NCBI GenBank assembly: GCA_951799445.1
Contig: OX637293.1
Location: 25,482,001 to 25,546,000 of the forward strand
Length of the DNA stretch: 64,000 nucleotides
DNA from: Pseudisothecium myosuroides
Taxonomy: Eukaryota > Streptophyta > Bryopsida > Hypnales > Lembophyllaceae
Reading direction: 5' to 3'
The number at the start of each line of letters is the position of its first letter. Position 1 is the stretch's first letter. This document shows positions 24,961-38,600 of this stretch, one piece after another. The notes under the pieces are model-generated. The model saw only the letters and a program-made list of their open reading frames with translations. It ran no database searches and was not told the origin of the DNA. The position numbers were made by a program, and so were the translations under genes.

Positions 24961-25639
24961 TATTCATGATGAATTTGTTCCAACATTTATCCTAATATTG
25001 TCTACCATACTTCATCTATTCAAAGGATCTAGTTTCAAGGATTCTAAAGATTTAGTTTTGTCAAAGAGACAAACCGAGAGCATTTCACTTGGAAAGAAAT
25101 ACATGAAGCTCATTGTTGTTGTCTCATCTATAGCATTGAAAGATTTTTTAAATTAAGGTCTACTAAAATTTGTAAGTTAAACTCATGAATATTGCAAGTA
25201 TATTGAGATCATTGTTGTGGACTTCTTTCATGGGCAGTATTATCATATTCAAGAAAGTGCAACTCATAAATCCTACACAATCTCCTAATTAAAAACTTGA
25301 TCCAAACTAGAAGGCATTATATTTATAATGAACCCTAAAGCATAAAAAAAACCATGTGATTGTGAAGCTTTGTCCAAGGTAATCATCAATATTAGCCTTA
25401 AAAACAACAACCAATTAGGCACCCCACATCTCTAAACCTTAACCATGTTGCGCATTGTGAATGCAGTTGTAGATAGGATTTGGAAACTCAAATTCATAAT
25501 CCATAGTTGCACTGCGACAGTTGATGCCATAGTCTGTGTCCAAAGGAAAAAGCCAACAAATGTCCTTTTTGTGTTCATAAAAATTGGATAAATGCTTATT
25601 GTGTCCAAGTTCCATTTCAAGTGTACATATCCTAGTATA

Positions 25640-27514
25640 TCCTAGTATATCCCATTCTCTCATCCCTCGACATCTATAATTTAAATTAGGTTGTTTATTT
25701 TGTTTGGTTATTTGATACATTGAGATCTGAGAAATCGTAAGGCATCTAGCGGCATTATTGGCACCATTGGAAAGCTTTTGGTAAAGAGGGGTGCATGGAC
25801 TTTGTTTCGTGGCATTTGTACATATGGTGTGAAAATTATTGAATTTCAAAGTGTTGATGACGCAGAAAATTAAATTAAATTATTTTTTATTTTGAAAAAA
25901 TTTGTAACTTTCACATTGAAATGCCACTAAACATGTGAAAACATGTCCAAACGCCTTAAAACAAAGGCCTTCCGCTCCTTTGTGTATGAAGTTTTCTATT
26001 TGTATAAAAAACGGAACCTCTGACAATGCATTATAAAGATTTTTATTTGTATTGAAAACGGAACCTCTTACAATGCAACAGAGCGCTTGTACAATATTTG
26101 GATCTACGGTGTGAAAATTAATCTTCAAGGTATGTTTTTGATTTCCAACCATTTTTGGTTTCCATCAAGTAAAAAATTTGTATTTCTTTCTTTCTTTATA
26201 ATTTAAATATATATGCTTTTTTGAATTGGCTGCTAGAACATCATTGCTCTTTTTTCTCTACTTGGAAAATATTAGGTGTAGATATTGAAGGTCAACAAAG
26301 GTTTGGAGCACTTCATTTGGTAATGCCTAGCAAATTAATCCATAGAATTTATCAATTTTCAAGTGCTCTTGGAGTTCACCAAATTGTTTATAAATTTTAG
26401 GGTTTGTAAGAATATGTGATTAATCAACTAATTTTAGAAATAGTCTCAACCTTGCCATTGTAAATGATAAATTAAAATTGCTTTATTGACGTTGTTGTTT
26501 GGAGAATGTAGGAATGCAATTGGAGGTACTACACTATGAGCGCTCTAAAAGTTGGCAATATGTCCTGTAGAATTTATTAGAATTCAAGTGCTCCTCAAAT
26601 TTTTGAGATTGTTTAATAAACTCTAGGGCTTGCAAGGGCGCATGTTTGATATTGAAGCACGGACTAGGGCACAATTGAGACACATTTTTTGTAGTAAGTT
26701 GTCAAGTTTTGTTCTTATAGTCAATAGTTTACATCTTCGTTTCAACCTCCCAAATGCATGTATTTTTCCAACTTGTAGGTGGTTTGCACTTATGTCTTAA
26801 TTTTCAAATTTTGTCAAAAAGAAATTGCCTATTAACAAAGATTGAATGAAGATTTGTATACAAACATTTGTATAAGAGCCTTTGCAGATTCATAGCACCA
26901 TATATTTTATTATAAGGGCAAATTTGAATAGCACAAGTTTTGTCAAAAGAAATTGTTTGTTTACAAAGATATTCAAATCATAATTGCAAAGATGGAATGA
27001 AATAGAGATTTTGTATTAGAGTGTGTTTGAAATCTAAATGCTGGAATTTTGTGATAGTTGTATAATTATTATTATTCAAATGTTACAGGAAAGAGGCAAA
27101 AAGGGTCAAAAAAGGAATAGACATGAAATTGAAGACAAGGTTGTTGAAGAGATTAGGATTTTGGATTGAGTGTAAAAGTAATACATTCCATGGAAAAATG
27201 GATAGTTTACCCCTTTGAGAATTTGTGCAAATTTTTATAACCAGTGGAAATTTGACATGTGTACCCTTTTTGTAATCATTTATGTTTTGTATCGTTTTTG
27301 ACATGGTTTGATACTATCACTATCCTATCACCACTTTGAAAGAAGCAGTAATTACCTGCACTACATTTCAAAGTTATGTACAAGTAGTGAAAGTTACGTA
27401 CATTGCACTATGGTGTGAAAGTTATCAAATTTCAAAGTTTTATTAATGAATTAAAAAATTAAAAAATTATTTTTACTTTTATTTTGGCTCTGGCAATGGC
27501 ACAAGGCACACTAG
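25640..27514 (+). mobile_element. first, degenerate unit of the Helitron-like array
   Basis: The part at 25680-25860 carries the array's internal module (accNNTTGGAAAGC, GTGCATGGACTTTGTTTCG, GAATTTCAAAG), and the region ends in GGCACACTAG at 27514. The middle (26150-27060) is unrelated AT-rich DNA, perhaps inserted. The 5' start is uncertain. Confidence 0.4.
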
Positions 27515-27931
27515 TTTTATACCTTAAATTAGGTTTTTTGTTTTTGTTTTTTTTGTTTGATACACTTAGATCTAAAAAGTTGTGAAGTATCTAGCAATGT
27601 CTACCGTTGGAAAGCTCTTAAGAAGAGTGCATGGACTTTATTTCGCAGCATTTAGACCTATGGTGAGAAAGTTATTGAATTTCAAAGTTCTTATGAATTA
27701 AATTATTTTTTATTTTGGAAAAATATAACTTTCATTACATGTATAAACAACACAAAATAAAACCCTTGCAATCCTTTGTGCATAGAGCTTTCTGTTTGTA
27801 CCAAGAACGCAATCTCATACACCACAATGTAAAAGTTATTGACTTTCAAAGTTTTAACAAACTAACAAATTAAAATTTTAGTTTTAGTTTTAGTTTTAGT
27901 TTGGTTGTGGCAACGGCACATGGCACACTAG
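27515..27931 (+). mobile_element. Helitron-like array unit
   Basis: A 417-bp unit from TTTTATACCTTAAATTAGG to GTTGTGGCAACGGCACATGG followed by CACACTAG. It contains the same module as its neighbours. A short stem GTTG-TGG-CAAC lies 13 nt before CTAG. Confidence 0.45.
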
Positions 27932-28421
27932 TCTTCTATACCTTAAATCTTCTATCTACACATTATATTAGCTTGGATTTTTTTACTATACTTAGGTACC
28001 ATATTTATTTTATTTGTTTTATTTTGTATGAGATGTAACAAACCGTGTGGTATTCATCAGCGCTCTTGGTACCACTCAAAAGCTCATAGCAAAGAAGGGT
28101 GCATAGACTTTGTTTTGTGGCATTTGGACCTCTGGTGTGAAAGTTATCGAATTTCAAAGTTTTATATGGATCAAAAAATTGAATTAAATAACCTTTTATT
28201 TTAGAAAAAATGTAACTTTTGCATCGCGTGTCTAAACGCTGCAAAACGGCAAGGCCCTTGCACTCCTTTGTGCATAGAAATTTCTATTTGCATCAAAAAC
28301 ACAACCTCTCCCATTGCAATAAAGCCCTGCTTTGTGTATAAAAATATTATTTTTGAATTGAAAATTACAATTTTTCCTTTGTTTTTATTTTGACTATGGC
28401 AATGGCACAAGGGCACACTAG
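27932..28421 (+). mobile_element. Helitron-like array unit
   Basis: A 490-bp unit starting with TC directly after the previous CTAG and ending GGGCACACTAG. It carries the ATTGAATTTCAAAG-type module. Confidence 0.45.
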
Positions 28422-29239
28422 TCCATACCTTAAATAAGGTTGTTTGTATGTTTTGTTTGTTTTGTTTGATACTGAGATCTAAATAACCTTTAGGCGTCCA
28501 ACGGCATTCTTGGTACCGCTTGAAAGCTCTTGGCAAGGAAGGATGCACGGACTTTCTTTCGTGGTTTTTGGACCTATGATGTAAAAGTTATTGAATTTCA
28601 TGAATTTGAAAATTGAATTAAATTATCTTTTATTTTGGAAAAAACAAAACTTTCTCATTGCATGTCCAAGCGCCACAAAACAAAGCCCTTGCACTCCTTC
28701 ATACATAGAACTTTCTATAGTCATGCCACTTTTGTGGTGTTTAGACATACGGTGTGAAAGTTATGGATTTAAAAAAAATAAAAAATGAAATGAAATTATC
28801 TACTATTTTGGAAAAATCATAAATTTCACATTGCATATTTAAACGCCACAAAACAAAACCCTTGCACTCCTTTGTGCATAAAACTTTCTATTTGTACCAA
28901 AAATGCAACCTCTCACACTATTGTGTGAAAAGTTATTGAATTTCAAAGTTTTAATGAATTAAAAAAATTATAAAATTGTTTTGATTTTGATTGTGCCAAC
29001 GTGTGGAAGTTAATTAATTTCAAAATAATTATGAATTGAAAAATTGAATTAAATAACTATTTATTGTGAAAAAATCATAACTTTCACTTTCACTTTCCAA
29101 ATGCCACGTAACAAAGCTTTTCTTCTCCTTCGTGCAACAACTTTCTATTCATATCAAGAACACAATTTCAAAGGTTTAAACAAATGAAAAAAAATAGAAA
29201 ATATATATTTTGTTTTTGCTATGGTACAGGGCACACTAG
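28422..29239 (+). mobile_element. Helitron-like array unit
   Basis: An 818-bp unit starting TCCATACCTTAAATAAGG immediately after the preceding CTAG and ending CAGGGCACACTAG, followed by T. Its start matches that of the separate copy at 44948-45505 on the minus strand. The module is present several times within it. Confidence 0.5.
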
Positions 29240-30527
29240 TTGACTATGGAATTTACCAAAAATTCCATAGGTAGACATATTGGATTTCACTTCTGTGAAC
29301 TCCTCTAATCCAATGGATTCCTTTTGAAATACACATCGACTCAAATTTGTTGTTGTCTTGTATGGTAAACCAGCCTTAAATTTGACAAGCAAAATGACTG
29401 GTTTGCCTTGTTGACATCACTAAAAAAATTTAATTTTTTATTCATATAAAGACAAATGTCAGAAATGAAGGGAACAATTGAAATTTTATTTTTGGATAAA
29501 GAATGAATTTGTTACAATTTTTGAAAAATGCTGTCCAATTGGCCCAAAATAGTCTTTAGACTACCCCCAAACCAACAAAAAATGTATCCTCTATGGTCAT
29601 CTTATCACCTAAAGCAATCACAAGATTTTCTAATATGAACACAATATTTTCTAACATGGCCATGACATAAAGGAATTAAAAAGTTACTTCTTGTGATGAA
29701 TTTGCATTGAAAAGGTAGAAGTTCCTAAAGAAATCACTAATAATTCCTTCCATTCACCATCACCTTAGGTATTGATTGTGGCCACTAACTCAACCTAATT
29801 TACTCAAATCTCATTTATTATAAATTTTTTGTCATGGGTTGATGTAAAACTATAATGGTTCAATTTCTAGGTGTCCGCATTGGACAGTTTGCTTGTCATA
29901 GGTTGGTTTACCTTACTTGGAATTTAAGTTCAAAAAAAGTCATGTACTATAGAATTCAAATTCAAATAGAGAAATGAAACCTTCATTTGTGCCATAGAGT
30001 GAATGGATATTCCATCTAGGATTGTCTAAGATATTTGGGCTAAAATATTAAACTGATGTGGATAAGCGACAAAATTGGGAGAGATTTGTAAAGTCAACCT
30101 TATTTCTTGGATTTTGAACAAAAAAAGGACTACATTAATTTGTCTTATTTGGGCATGTGACAATAATATATCAACATCACACTATTTTAAAATTTGGAAA
30201 GATTGAAATATTCTTGTATTCTACTAATTTCCAAATAATAATAATAATGTATTGAAGTGACATTAATTTTGCATTGTTCCTAATAGTATAAACTTTGGCT
30301 GCACATCACTACAAACCACTAGTGATGATTGCCAAATTCCAAGGTTCTATTGTTCCAAGATCAAAATTCTAATAACCAAGAATGTTATATATTGGTTATA
30401 ATCAAGCAATCCTCCAAAGATAAAAATGATGAAAAGATGAAGTCTTTCATTCCATCCATGCAAAAATAAACAAAAATATTCTTCTCTTCTACACTCATCC
30501 ATTATTAGAACTAGCAAAAGACGCTAA
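29240..30527. other. intergenic, no gene seen
   Basis: About 1.3 kb of AT-rich sequence without a recognisable exon or element end. Confidence 0.4.
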
Positions 30528-32344
30528 GAGCATGCCCATAGTTGCTCAACAAGTGCCGTAGACTCAGGGAGTAGCAGTGCCAAGCCACCGTATGGGCCCC
30601 AGGGCAACCATGGGAAGGCCCAAAAAGTGGCCAAGTGCGGCAAAACATGGTAGGAGACAGGCAAATGGTATTTGTTGACGGAAGCTTAGTATGTCACAAG
30701 ACACAAAATTTGAGGTACAATAAGGTCTACTTCATTTACAAATTTTTGAAATCGCAGGGAAGAAAATTTCACATCTGCCAACTTTGACAGCCTTTCGAGG
30801 GCTCAAAAATTAATCTTTGACCATGAAATTTTTACCACACCTTCATCTTTAAGTTAATTATATGTGTAACAAATTTAGAGGCCAAATGATTTACACAAAA
30901 AAAGATATTCAAAATCTCCCAACATGTGTAGCCGTGAAAAAAATTTCACTACTGCTAACTTTGACACCCTCCCAAGGACTGCAATTGTTTTCTTTTTCTA
31001 TGAATTTTTTGGCATAGGAACATCTATATGTTGATTACATGTGTGAAAAATTTCAAGTCCAAAAGCCCCCCCCCAAAAAAATAGATATTCAAAATCTCCC
31101 AACATGTGTATTTGTGAAACAATTTCACTACTACCAACTTTGACACTATCCCAAGGGTTGAAAAATTGTTTATTTACCATGAAATTTTATGATGAAATCA
31201 TCTCTATGTTAATAACATGTGTGCCAAATTTCAAGTTCAAAAGATTCACACAAAAAAAAATATGCCAATTCAACCAACATGTGTAGTTGTGAGAAAAATT
31301 TCACTACTAGCAACTTTGGCACTATTCCAAGGGCTGAAAAAAACCCATTTTACTATGAAATTTTTGGCATGAGATCATCTTTATATTGATAAAATTTATG
31401 CCAAATTTCATGGTCAAAAGATTTACCGAAAAAAAGATATTCTAATTCTACCAACATGTGTAGTTGTGAGAATGACTTTCTACATCCATGTGAAATTTTA
31501 ACCCAAAAAATCACACTATCCCAAGGGCTGAAGTTTTTTGTCTCACAACTACACATGTTGGTAGAATTGGCATATTTCTTTTTGTGTGAATCTTTTGAAC
31601 TTGAAATTTGGCACACATGTTATTAACATAGAGATGATTTCATCATAAAATTTCATGGTAAATAAACAATTTTTCAACCCTTGGGATAGTGTCAAAGTTG
31701 GTAGTAGTGAAATTGTTTCACAAATACACATGTTGGGAGATTTTGAACATCTATTTTTTGGGGGGGAATTTTGGACTTGAAATTTTTCACACATGTAATC
31801 AACATATAGATGGTCCTATGCCAAAAATTTCATAGACAAAGAAAAAAAATTCAGTCCTTGGGAGGGTGTCAAAGTTAGCAGTAGTGAAATTTTTTTCACG
31901 GCTACACATGTTGGGAGATTTTGAATATCTTTTTTTTGTATAAATCATTTGGCCTTGAAATTTGTCACACATATAATTAACTTAATGATGAAGTTGTGGT
32001 AAAAATTTCATGGTCAAAGACCAATTTTTGAGGCTGTCAAAGTTGGCAGATGTGAAATTTTCTTCCTTGCGATTTCAAAAATTCGTAAATGAAGTAGACC
32101 TTTCTGTACAGAGGAGTCATTTTGAGGCAGTTTTCTAGGAACAAGGATGTTAATAACAATGCGCATTGACAAGCATATGACTTGGTGCACTCAAATTTGA
32201 ATACGGCTGTGCTTGTCCCTCTTGCCGTATAGTCTTGGCCGTGTTGCTATGGGCCACACTACACCTAATTGGCCGATCGCATGAGAGCAGCACAGCAAGG
32301 GCCACTGGCCGCACCTTAAAAATGCACTAGCCGTGGGGATGCTC
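30528..32344. mobile_element. Harbinger-like foldback element, 1817 bp, TAA flanks
   Basis: The ends read GAGCATGCCCATAG and, from the other side, GAGCATCCCCACGG; TAA flanks both (30525-30527 and 32345-32347). GAGCATCYCC ends with a TWA duplication are typical of plant PIF/Harbinger MITEs. The long inverted arms meet near 31500. Each arm is a tandem array of about 175-bp units recognised by CTACTGCTAACTTTGACA, CATGAAATTTTT and CCCAACATGTGTAG, with about four units per side. No transposase. Confidence 0.8.
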
Positions 32345-32562
32345 TAATGATGCGTATCCTCTCGGTGTGCACAGTTGCACAATTGAAGTGTGTTTTTCAG
32401 CAATGGTTTTGACAAACTAAAAAGGTAGTGATCATACAAATTCTAATGTAAATGTTGAAAAATGTACACGTTGCAGGATAATAACTCACAAGATTACATT
32501 ATAACACCTAAGAAACAGGCATCAAACTGCGTTAACTGCGTAGAAAAGAGGATCGATCTTAT

Positions 32563-32710
32563 TTACAATTCTAAAAGGATAAATTTGTGATGTTGCTTTT
32601 CGAAATATTCAGGATTGACCCAGTGATTCCCCGTTTTCTCCTTATCGTTACCAAAACGACCCCATTTTCTGAACTCGTGATGTGCCGCCCTTTTTGCATC
32701 TTCAAATAAG
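32563..32710 (-). CDS. isolated coding-like terminal exon
   Basis: On the minus strand a good acceptor (TTTGCAG before 32710) opens a 48-codon frame, with residues FEDAKRAAHHEFRKWGRFGN near its start, ending at TAA 32563-32565. The composition looks coding, being Lys/Arg/His-rich with regular codons. It starts with one base left over, which would fit the phase left by a weak donor (GC|GTCCTA, near 35705) in the last DUF707 exon, making it an alternative 3' exon of that gene across a 3-kb intron. It could also belong to an unrecognised gene. I do not recognise the peptide. Confidence 0.35.
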
Positions 32711-35699
32711 CTGCAAATTGAACACAGAAAGGATACTCCGATTTGCAGGGATTTCTAATAATTCAAACATATCTCCTATCTGTTTTTATGAAACTTGAGT
32801 AGTTAATTAGTTTGAGCTCCTATATGTTAGGGACACTGGATTTCACTTTTCAATGAATGTATTACCTGAATAGAACAGAGTAATTTGTGATGCAGCTTAA
32901 TCGTTCATTCAGTCCTAGTACGGATTTTCAGAGTAATCTATTTGATCAACTCTAATCCTCTAAAAGCCACAAAGATTTTCCACCCGCCATTACCAATGCT
33001 TTGTCAAGCTACATGCAAAGAAACGATCTCAAAATAAAATGAAATGCAAGTAAATTCACTGGCATGCACTACTCTGCACCAAATTCGAGCATCTACAATC
33101 GAAAGCACAAATGGAGAATCAACAAACATACAGCATATATTCTAAAGCAACAAATCATCAAAAATTACATCACATTCAAAGAAGAGCACCTAAACAAATC
33201 CTTGCAAGAGGAGCGACTGGAGTCAAGCAGCGTCGAACAAATTCAGACCTTGCGAGAGTGACAACAAAAAGTCACAAGAATTTACTAACTTAAATGCCAG
33301 AAACATACATCAAAAGAATAGGGCCAAAGCTCAAAAAACAAAACAAAAGCTCTATCACACAATTCATGTAATTCTCACAAATAGCATTCACTTTCCCAAA
33401 TGATACGAAGTAGAAAGGAGATTTCAGCAACGACAAACTTCGTATCGAATGCAGCAAAGTGCAAAGCTTCCTTCAATCACCTAAAGATTGCGATAAACTC
33501 GTCGGCGCTCAAATCAGTTACCATGGCGATACCCTTGATCTCTGAGGACGGAAATCCTCGCCCTGCACAAACCACCACAAACAATGCAAGGTTCCCAAGG
33601 GAACACCCTAAATAGCCATCCCTGGTCCACAAAACTCAAATTTCACAAACACTCCACCCCGCACAGAATTCTTCAGAATTGATCGACGGGATTTTCAATT
33701 GCTTTCCTTGCACGTGCCCCCTCAATCCACCATACCGACTAGGCCAGAAATCGTTGCTGCAGTCATCTCGAAAATTGATTGAAATTGTTCTTGTTTTGAC
33801 TCTGATATTGCTAGAAATCATCTTCACAAAATCCGATTAGCATTACAAACTATCTGCTGAAGCTCACTGCTGTGAATTTTGCGACGTTGCCACAATAAGA
33901 CGCTTCAATCTGCTCGCAACCATCAGCAACCAGATACTCGCAACCACAATCCTTGCCCGCAATCAACGACTGCTGTACAACCACAATCCAAGCTGAAATC
34001 ACTATCCCCATCTCCTCTAAAAAAGCACCATGAGCAACTCATTGAACATTGATCGCATCACTCCCAAGCCTAAGCTCAACCAAATTTAGCAAAGGACTAT
34101 TTCTGCAATTTACATTTCTTGCATAACCACTACGCACACCAACCAACCCATATATTCATTGACAGTCTTTTGTTCCATACACCTCATTCTCGCGCATACT
34201 AAACATCCTACTTCCCAAACAAAGCTATCCTCTCGGCCATTACTACATTATGCCAATCACACAATTCACCCCTTCACTTACAAAAAGTTCGTACTCTATG
34301 CTAATATCAAAGACAAAGATGTCGCAGGCACACACACCATTTCAGGTAACCTCAAAGAACACCGTCTCTTCAAAACAGAGTATAAATATGCACCCTAACC
34401 CCCCTTTTACTAACACAAAGACGACTAATCGTCTCCAGAATAAACACCATACAAAGGCCCTATACGTTTCTTACAATCATACCTTAACAAGCAAAACATA
34501 GAAGATATTACACTGCAAATTCATTTCCCAACATTGGCAAATGGACAAACAAAAGAAACAGTGACTCCTCACTTTCAAACAAATATTGGACTGATACACA
34601 AATCTCCAATGCACAAATGAACCTCTCTTCAAATTCCAAATGTGGTCAATAAATGGGATAAGCTCGCAAACATTTATTTTGGTCGATACAATACCCTATC
34701 TTTTGCACACTTTGCAACTCAACCAACCTGACACTTGGCTTCACGGATTACTTTGTTGTACCCACATACACATCAAAACTCCACAAATCTAATGACGCAA
34801 CAAAGTTGTTCAAGAGTTGTTCAACAAAGTTGTTCACAAACTCACACTTTCACATACATGTTTCCTCCCCATGAATGCGGGCATCTGTAAAGACAAAACC
34901 CCTGATCAAACAGTCCCTCACTGGCTTTCCCCTTGCGTATGTCCACCCACTACTCGTTGCATTTGTGATGCCAAACTCTGCCCTGACATCCTCAATCTAC
35001 AAACTGTTCCTTCCAAAAACAAATTCCCAAAACTCCTTCCAAATAACATACCATACAATTCATTGAATTCATCTACTGTAATGCCTGATTTTCAACTGAC
35101 TCAATCACATTAAAACTCAACAAATACCAACCATTACTCAATAACACCTTCCACTACGGATGGGACATAAAACCGCTCATAGTCATTACAGTCAGCATGG
35201 TTTGTATACAAACTGAAAAAAAACTTGCACACCATCCACAATAGGAAAAAACGTGTGTAATACTCATGTTGGTCACCGAAATTGACCGAGGAAAGCTTTG
35301 AGAACTCTTAGCATATTTCACTAGAAGAACTACAACTCCGGGTGGACTACACGACACTAAAGTTGTCCAAAAAATTCTCACTATGTCACTAGCATCAATG
35401 TGCATGCAATGTGAAAGCCCTTCAAGGACAGTCCACATAAGTCTTGAATTCAATCTAGATCAATTGCCAATTGGACCTCGAGCAGGCAGCTTCTGTAGTT
35501 CAGAAGGAAAGAATGAGGAATACGTTCAGAAGGGCGAGCCCTACGCTTGAAGTGTTGTGTGGCCTAGGTCACGCAGTAGACTTCCCAAGGAACAAGCAGG
35601 TGTGGGAAGCATGAAGATGTGTTCCAAGGGAAACACGTGGGCCACCCACCTTTGATGCGCATTCTAAGGGCTCCCTTGATGCTGCAAATAGTAGTGTGT
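32711..35699. other. 3-kb stretch without an assignable gene
   Basis: The base composition is less AT-rich than the repeat fields and the plus strand is C-rich. Short open frames occur on both strands, but none has splice partners or a recognised domain. It may be intron or 3' flank of the DUF707 gene, or the remains of an old gene. Confidence 0.3.
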
Positions 35700-38600
35700 C
35701 TAGGACGCTCCAGCTGAATCTAATTCAGCTTGTCTTGCATCGGCCGCACTCCACCGCTTTGTATAAACATCCCATTCGTATCTACATCTCTCTCGAACCT
35801 AAAAGGGTCACAAATAGATTGTCAACATAATTTTAAATTTGCAACTTCAAGAGTTCAACTTAGAGTGAAGTGAGCCCACATAATCAGTTGAAGTAAAGAG
35901 AGAAGAGCTTACCCCTTCCCATGGTGCCCTTCCTCCAGTTGCTTCACCCTGCGGACAAAGAATGAATTAGATGCCGCCGATAAATGCTTCACAACTCACA
36001 TGCATAACGTGCACTAGTGTGACAAACAAACCTTCCATCAATGCGGAAGCTTCAAGAAAGACTCAGTATCAACACCCTAAGCTGAGACACCAAAGCCAGC
36101 ATCCACATAAGGTAAGGAACCCATTCTAACTGTTTTGAGTGGTTTCCGTCTCTAGAATGGAATTGTTTTTGGTGGCCTTTGTCTCCATTTTTGAGAGGTG
36201 CCAATGCACTAAAATATGTATTAATAGGATACCATATGAATAAGCTAAAAATTGTCGGAGTTTAAAGTAGTAGAGTCTCAATCACAAGACTACCGTTGAA
36301 CCTTACATATGCATCTACGAGAGATATCACAGATATCACAGGAAAGCATCTCTGGCTGTGATTAAACAAACACTCCATCTCATTTCTTAAAGGTTCCGTG
36401 TTTGGATGGTACTTGCATTGTGTATGGGTGGCTTTTCAACACACAGGAATGGGTGCACCGTCTTACTTGATGAATAATTTGATAAATGACAGAAGAATCA
36501 CAAATTCTATGCCAAAATCAGAATTTGCAGAAGATGGAAACACAGCTGAAAAGCTGAGTGTTGAATTCCTCAGGTTGCATTTTCCAACATTGAGATCGAG
36601 GGACAGTATTCAAGCTTGAAGCTAATATATACGGAATGTTTAGAGTGACCTACCTGATTTCCGAGTGACGGAACACCAACGTGTATAATCCATTGTTCAT
36701 CCACTACTCCAATTTTCTCATACGCAGGCTGCATGAAAAGGGTAGGACGAGCTTAACAAATAGTCAGCCAGCTTAGATTCACTGATCACAATTCCACCAT
36801 AACTAGCTGGCTGAACAACATGGACTTCTGAAAAAGTAAAGCTCAGAAACAAAATTACCTCAACACAACGGCGCATGCTGAAATCCAGGCCCCAGCCATG
36901 TACCAAGTCATTCTGTAGCCAAGGACGAGCTTAACAAGTTAGAAGAAAACATGTGCACCCCTCACTATCCAGTCTCAATTACAGTAAATCCAGTAGATTA
37001 ATCAAAATCAATCAACGCACCTGTATTATATACCAGATGCAACGCCAAGCTTTTCGAGAAAACACTGGAGCCATAATCTCAACAAACCTGCAATTCAAAC
37101 AAGCAGTGTGAATACCCAACAAATTATACGGCGTGACTCCTACTCACCAGAGCACAAAGGAAGCAAAGATATGTAAAATATATATATATGCATGGTAGTT
37201 CCTTACCCTGCACAAGGTGGCTTGTGCGGATCTGGACACCAACCAGGATGTTCCACGGCTTCCCTGCAATTTGCACGACAGTTTGTCTTGAGGACCAATG
37301 AAAGATCTGCTTATACTTCAGTAGAAAGACACTAGACTCATCAAAAGTAATAAGACAATATTTTCCATCGTTGATATCCTATTGTAATAACTGAATGGAA
37401 ATAACAAAACTAACTTACGTAAAAAACAATAAATCTGCTGAACCATCTGCGAAACATGGTGTTTCTACTAGGGCTACGTATAGTTCTACATTGGAATCAT
37501 CGGCGGCATAAATAAGACTCTAAAATATATTCACAAAAGGATAACATGATTTGGCTTCACCCAAATCATATCACACATACTTGTGAACTTCGACGTCGCC
37601 CCGATGCTTTGTCATCGCCCAAGTTGTACCACGACTGCCATCCAGGGATGGCTGTGAAACCTCGAGACCGTGCTTCTTGACGAGTTCAATGTATCTGCAG
37701 TGCCACTTGTTACAATCGAAATATCTTCAATTGATCAAAGCCATTCTCACTAATCTCCTTGGGAGGGTAACCAAGGCAATTCTAAAATCTGTGAATCTGG
37801 TCTATGGCTCTTGACTGAGAAAATACTGGAACAATCTATGTCAGAGTTGACACTACCTCTCCCCATTGAAATGCCTCAAATCAAGATCCTCATCCCAAAT
37901 GAAGATGTACTCGTAAGGCTCCACAAAATCGGGATGCAAAAACCGCTTGGCAAACCACCTGCACCAGCTCTCAAATTCAGAAATCCCAATCTCGAGAACA
38001 GACGACCCAAACCAGAAGTGACTAAGAGGTCATATGCCCAGATATAAGAGCAAGCCACTACACAGAGGTCTAAATCAAGCATACATACGATTGACGTATG
38101 CATAACTTACTAGGCCTGATTTAAAATGCAGGGAGACATACCACTTGGCTTGCTTGCGAGCAGCTATATGAATAGCGTTTCGGGACCATTCAAAATCGTC
38201 CCACTCAGACACTTTTCCATCATAGTGAAAGAGCAATATTTGCCATTCCTTTGAAAACTGCAGAGCCAGATTGGAAAAGAGAGTTTTAGATTCTCTAATT
38301 TGTCTTGTGACACACTACTGTAGCGTTAATCTACATGTTTCATCGAGTTCTATCCACTTCAATAAAGAGTGAAACAAAAATATCAGGAGTTCAATCACGG
38401 TTAAGCTACTGACCACAAACAGCTATATGTCACAAACAGCAGAAGTATTATGTCATCAACTTATTGGAGTCAAAATTCTGATTGAGGAAGAGGGGCAAAA
38501 TCTGTCAAGAGATAATCCGAACTGAGGACGAGACCTAACAACTGATTCAACTTTCTCTCCAAAATTATGTCAGACCTAAAAACCAAAAAATTCACAAGTA

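Noticed and set aside
27515..29239. Repeated units as a possible CRISPR array or satellite
   Set aside because: Units are 400-800 bp, degenerate, without short repeat-spacer alternation; the genome is a plant's. TC/CTAG borders fit Helitrons better.
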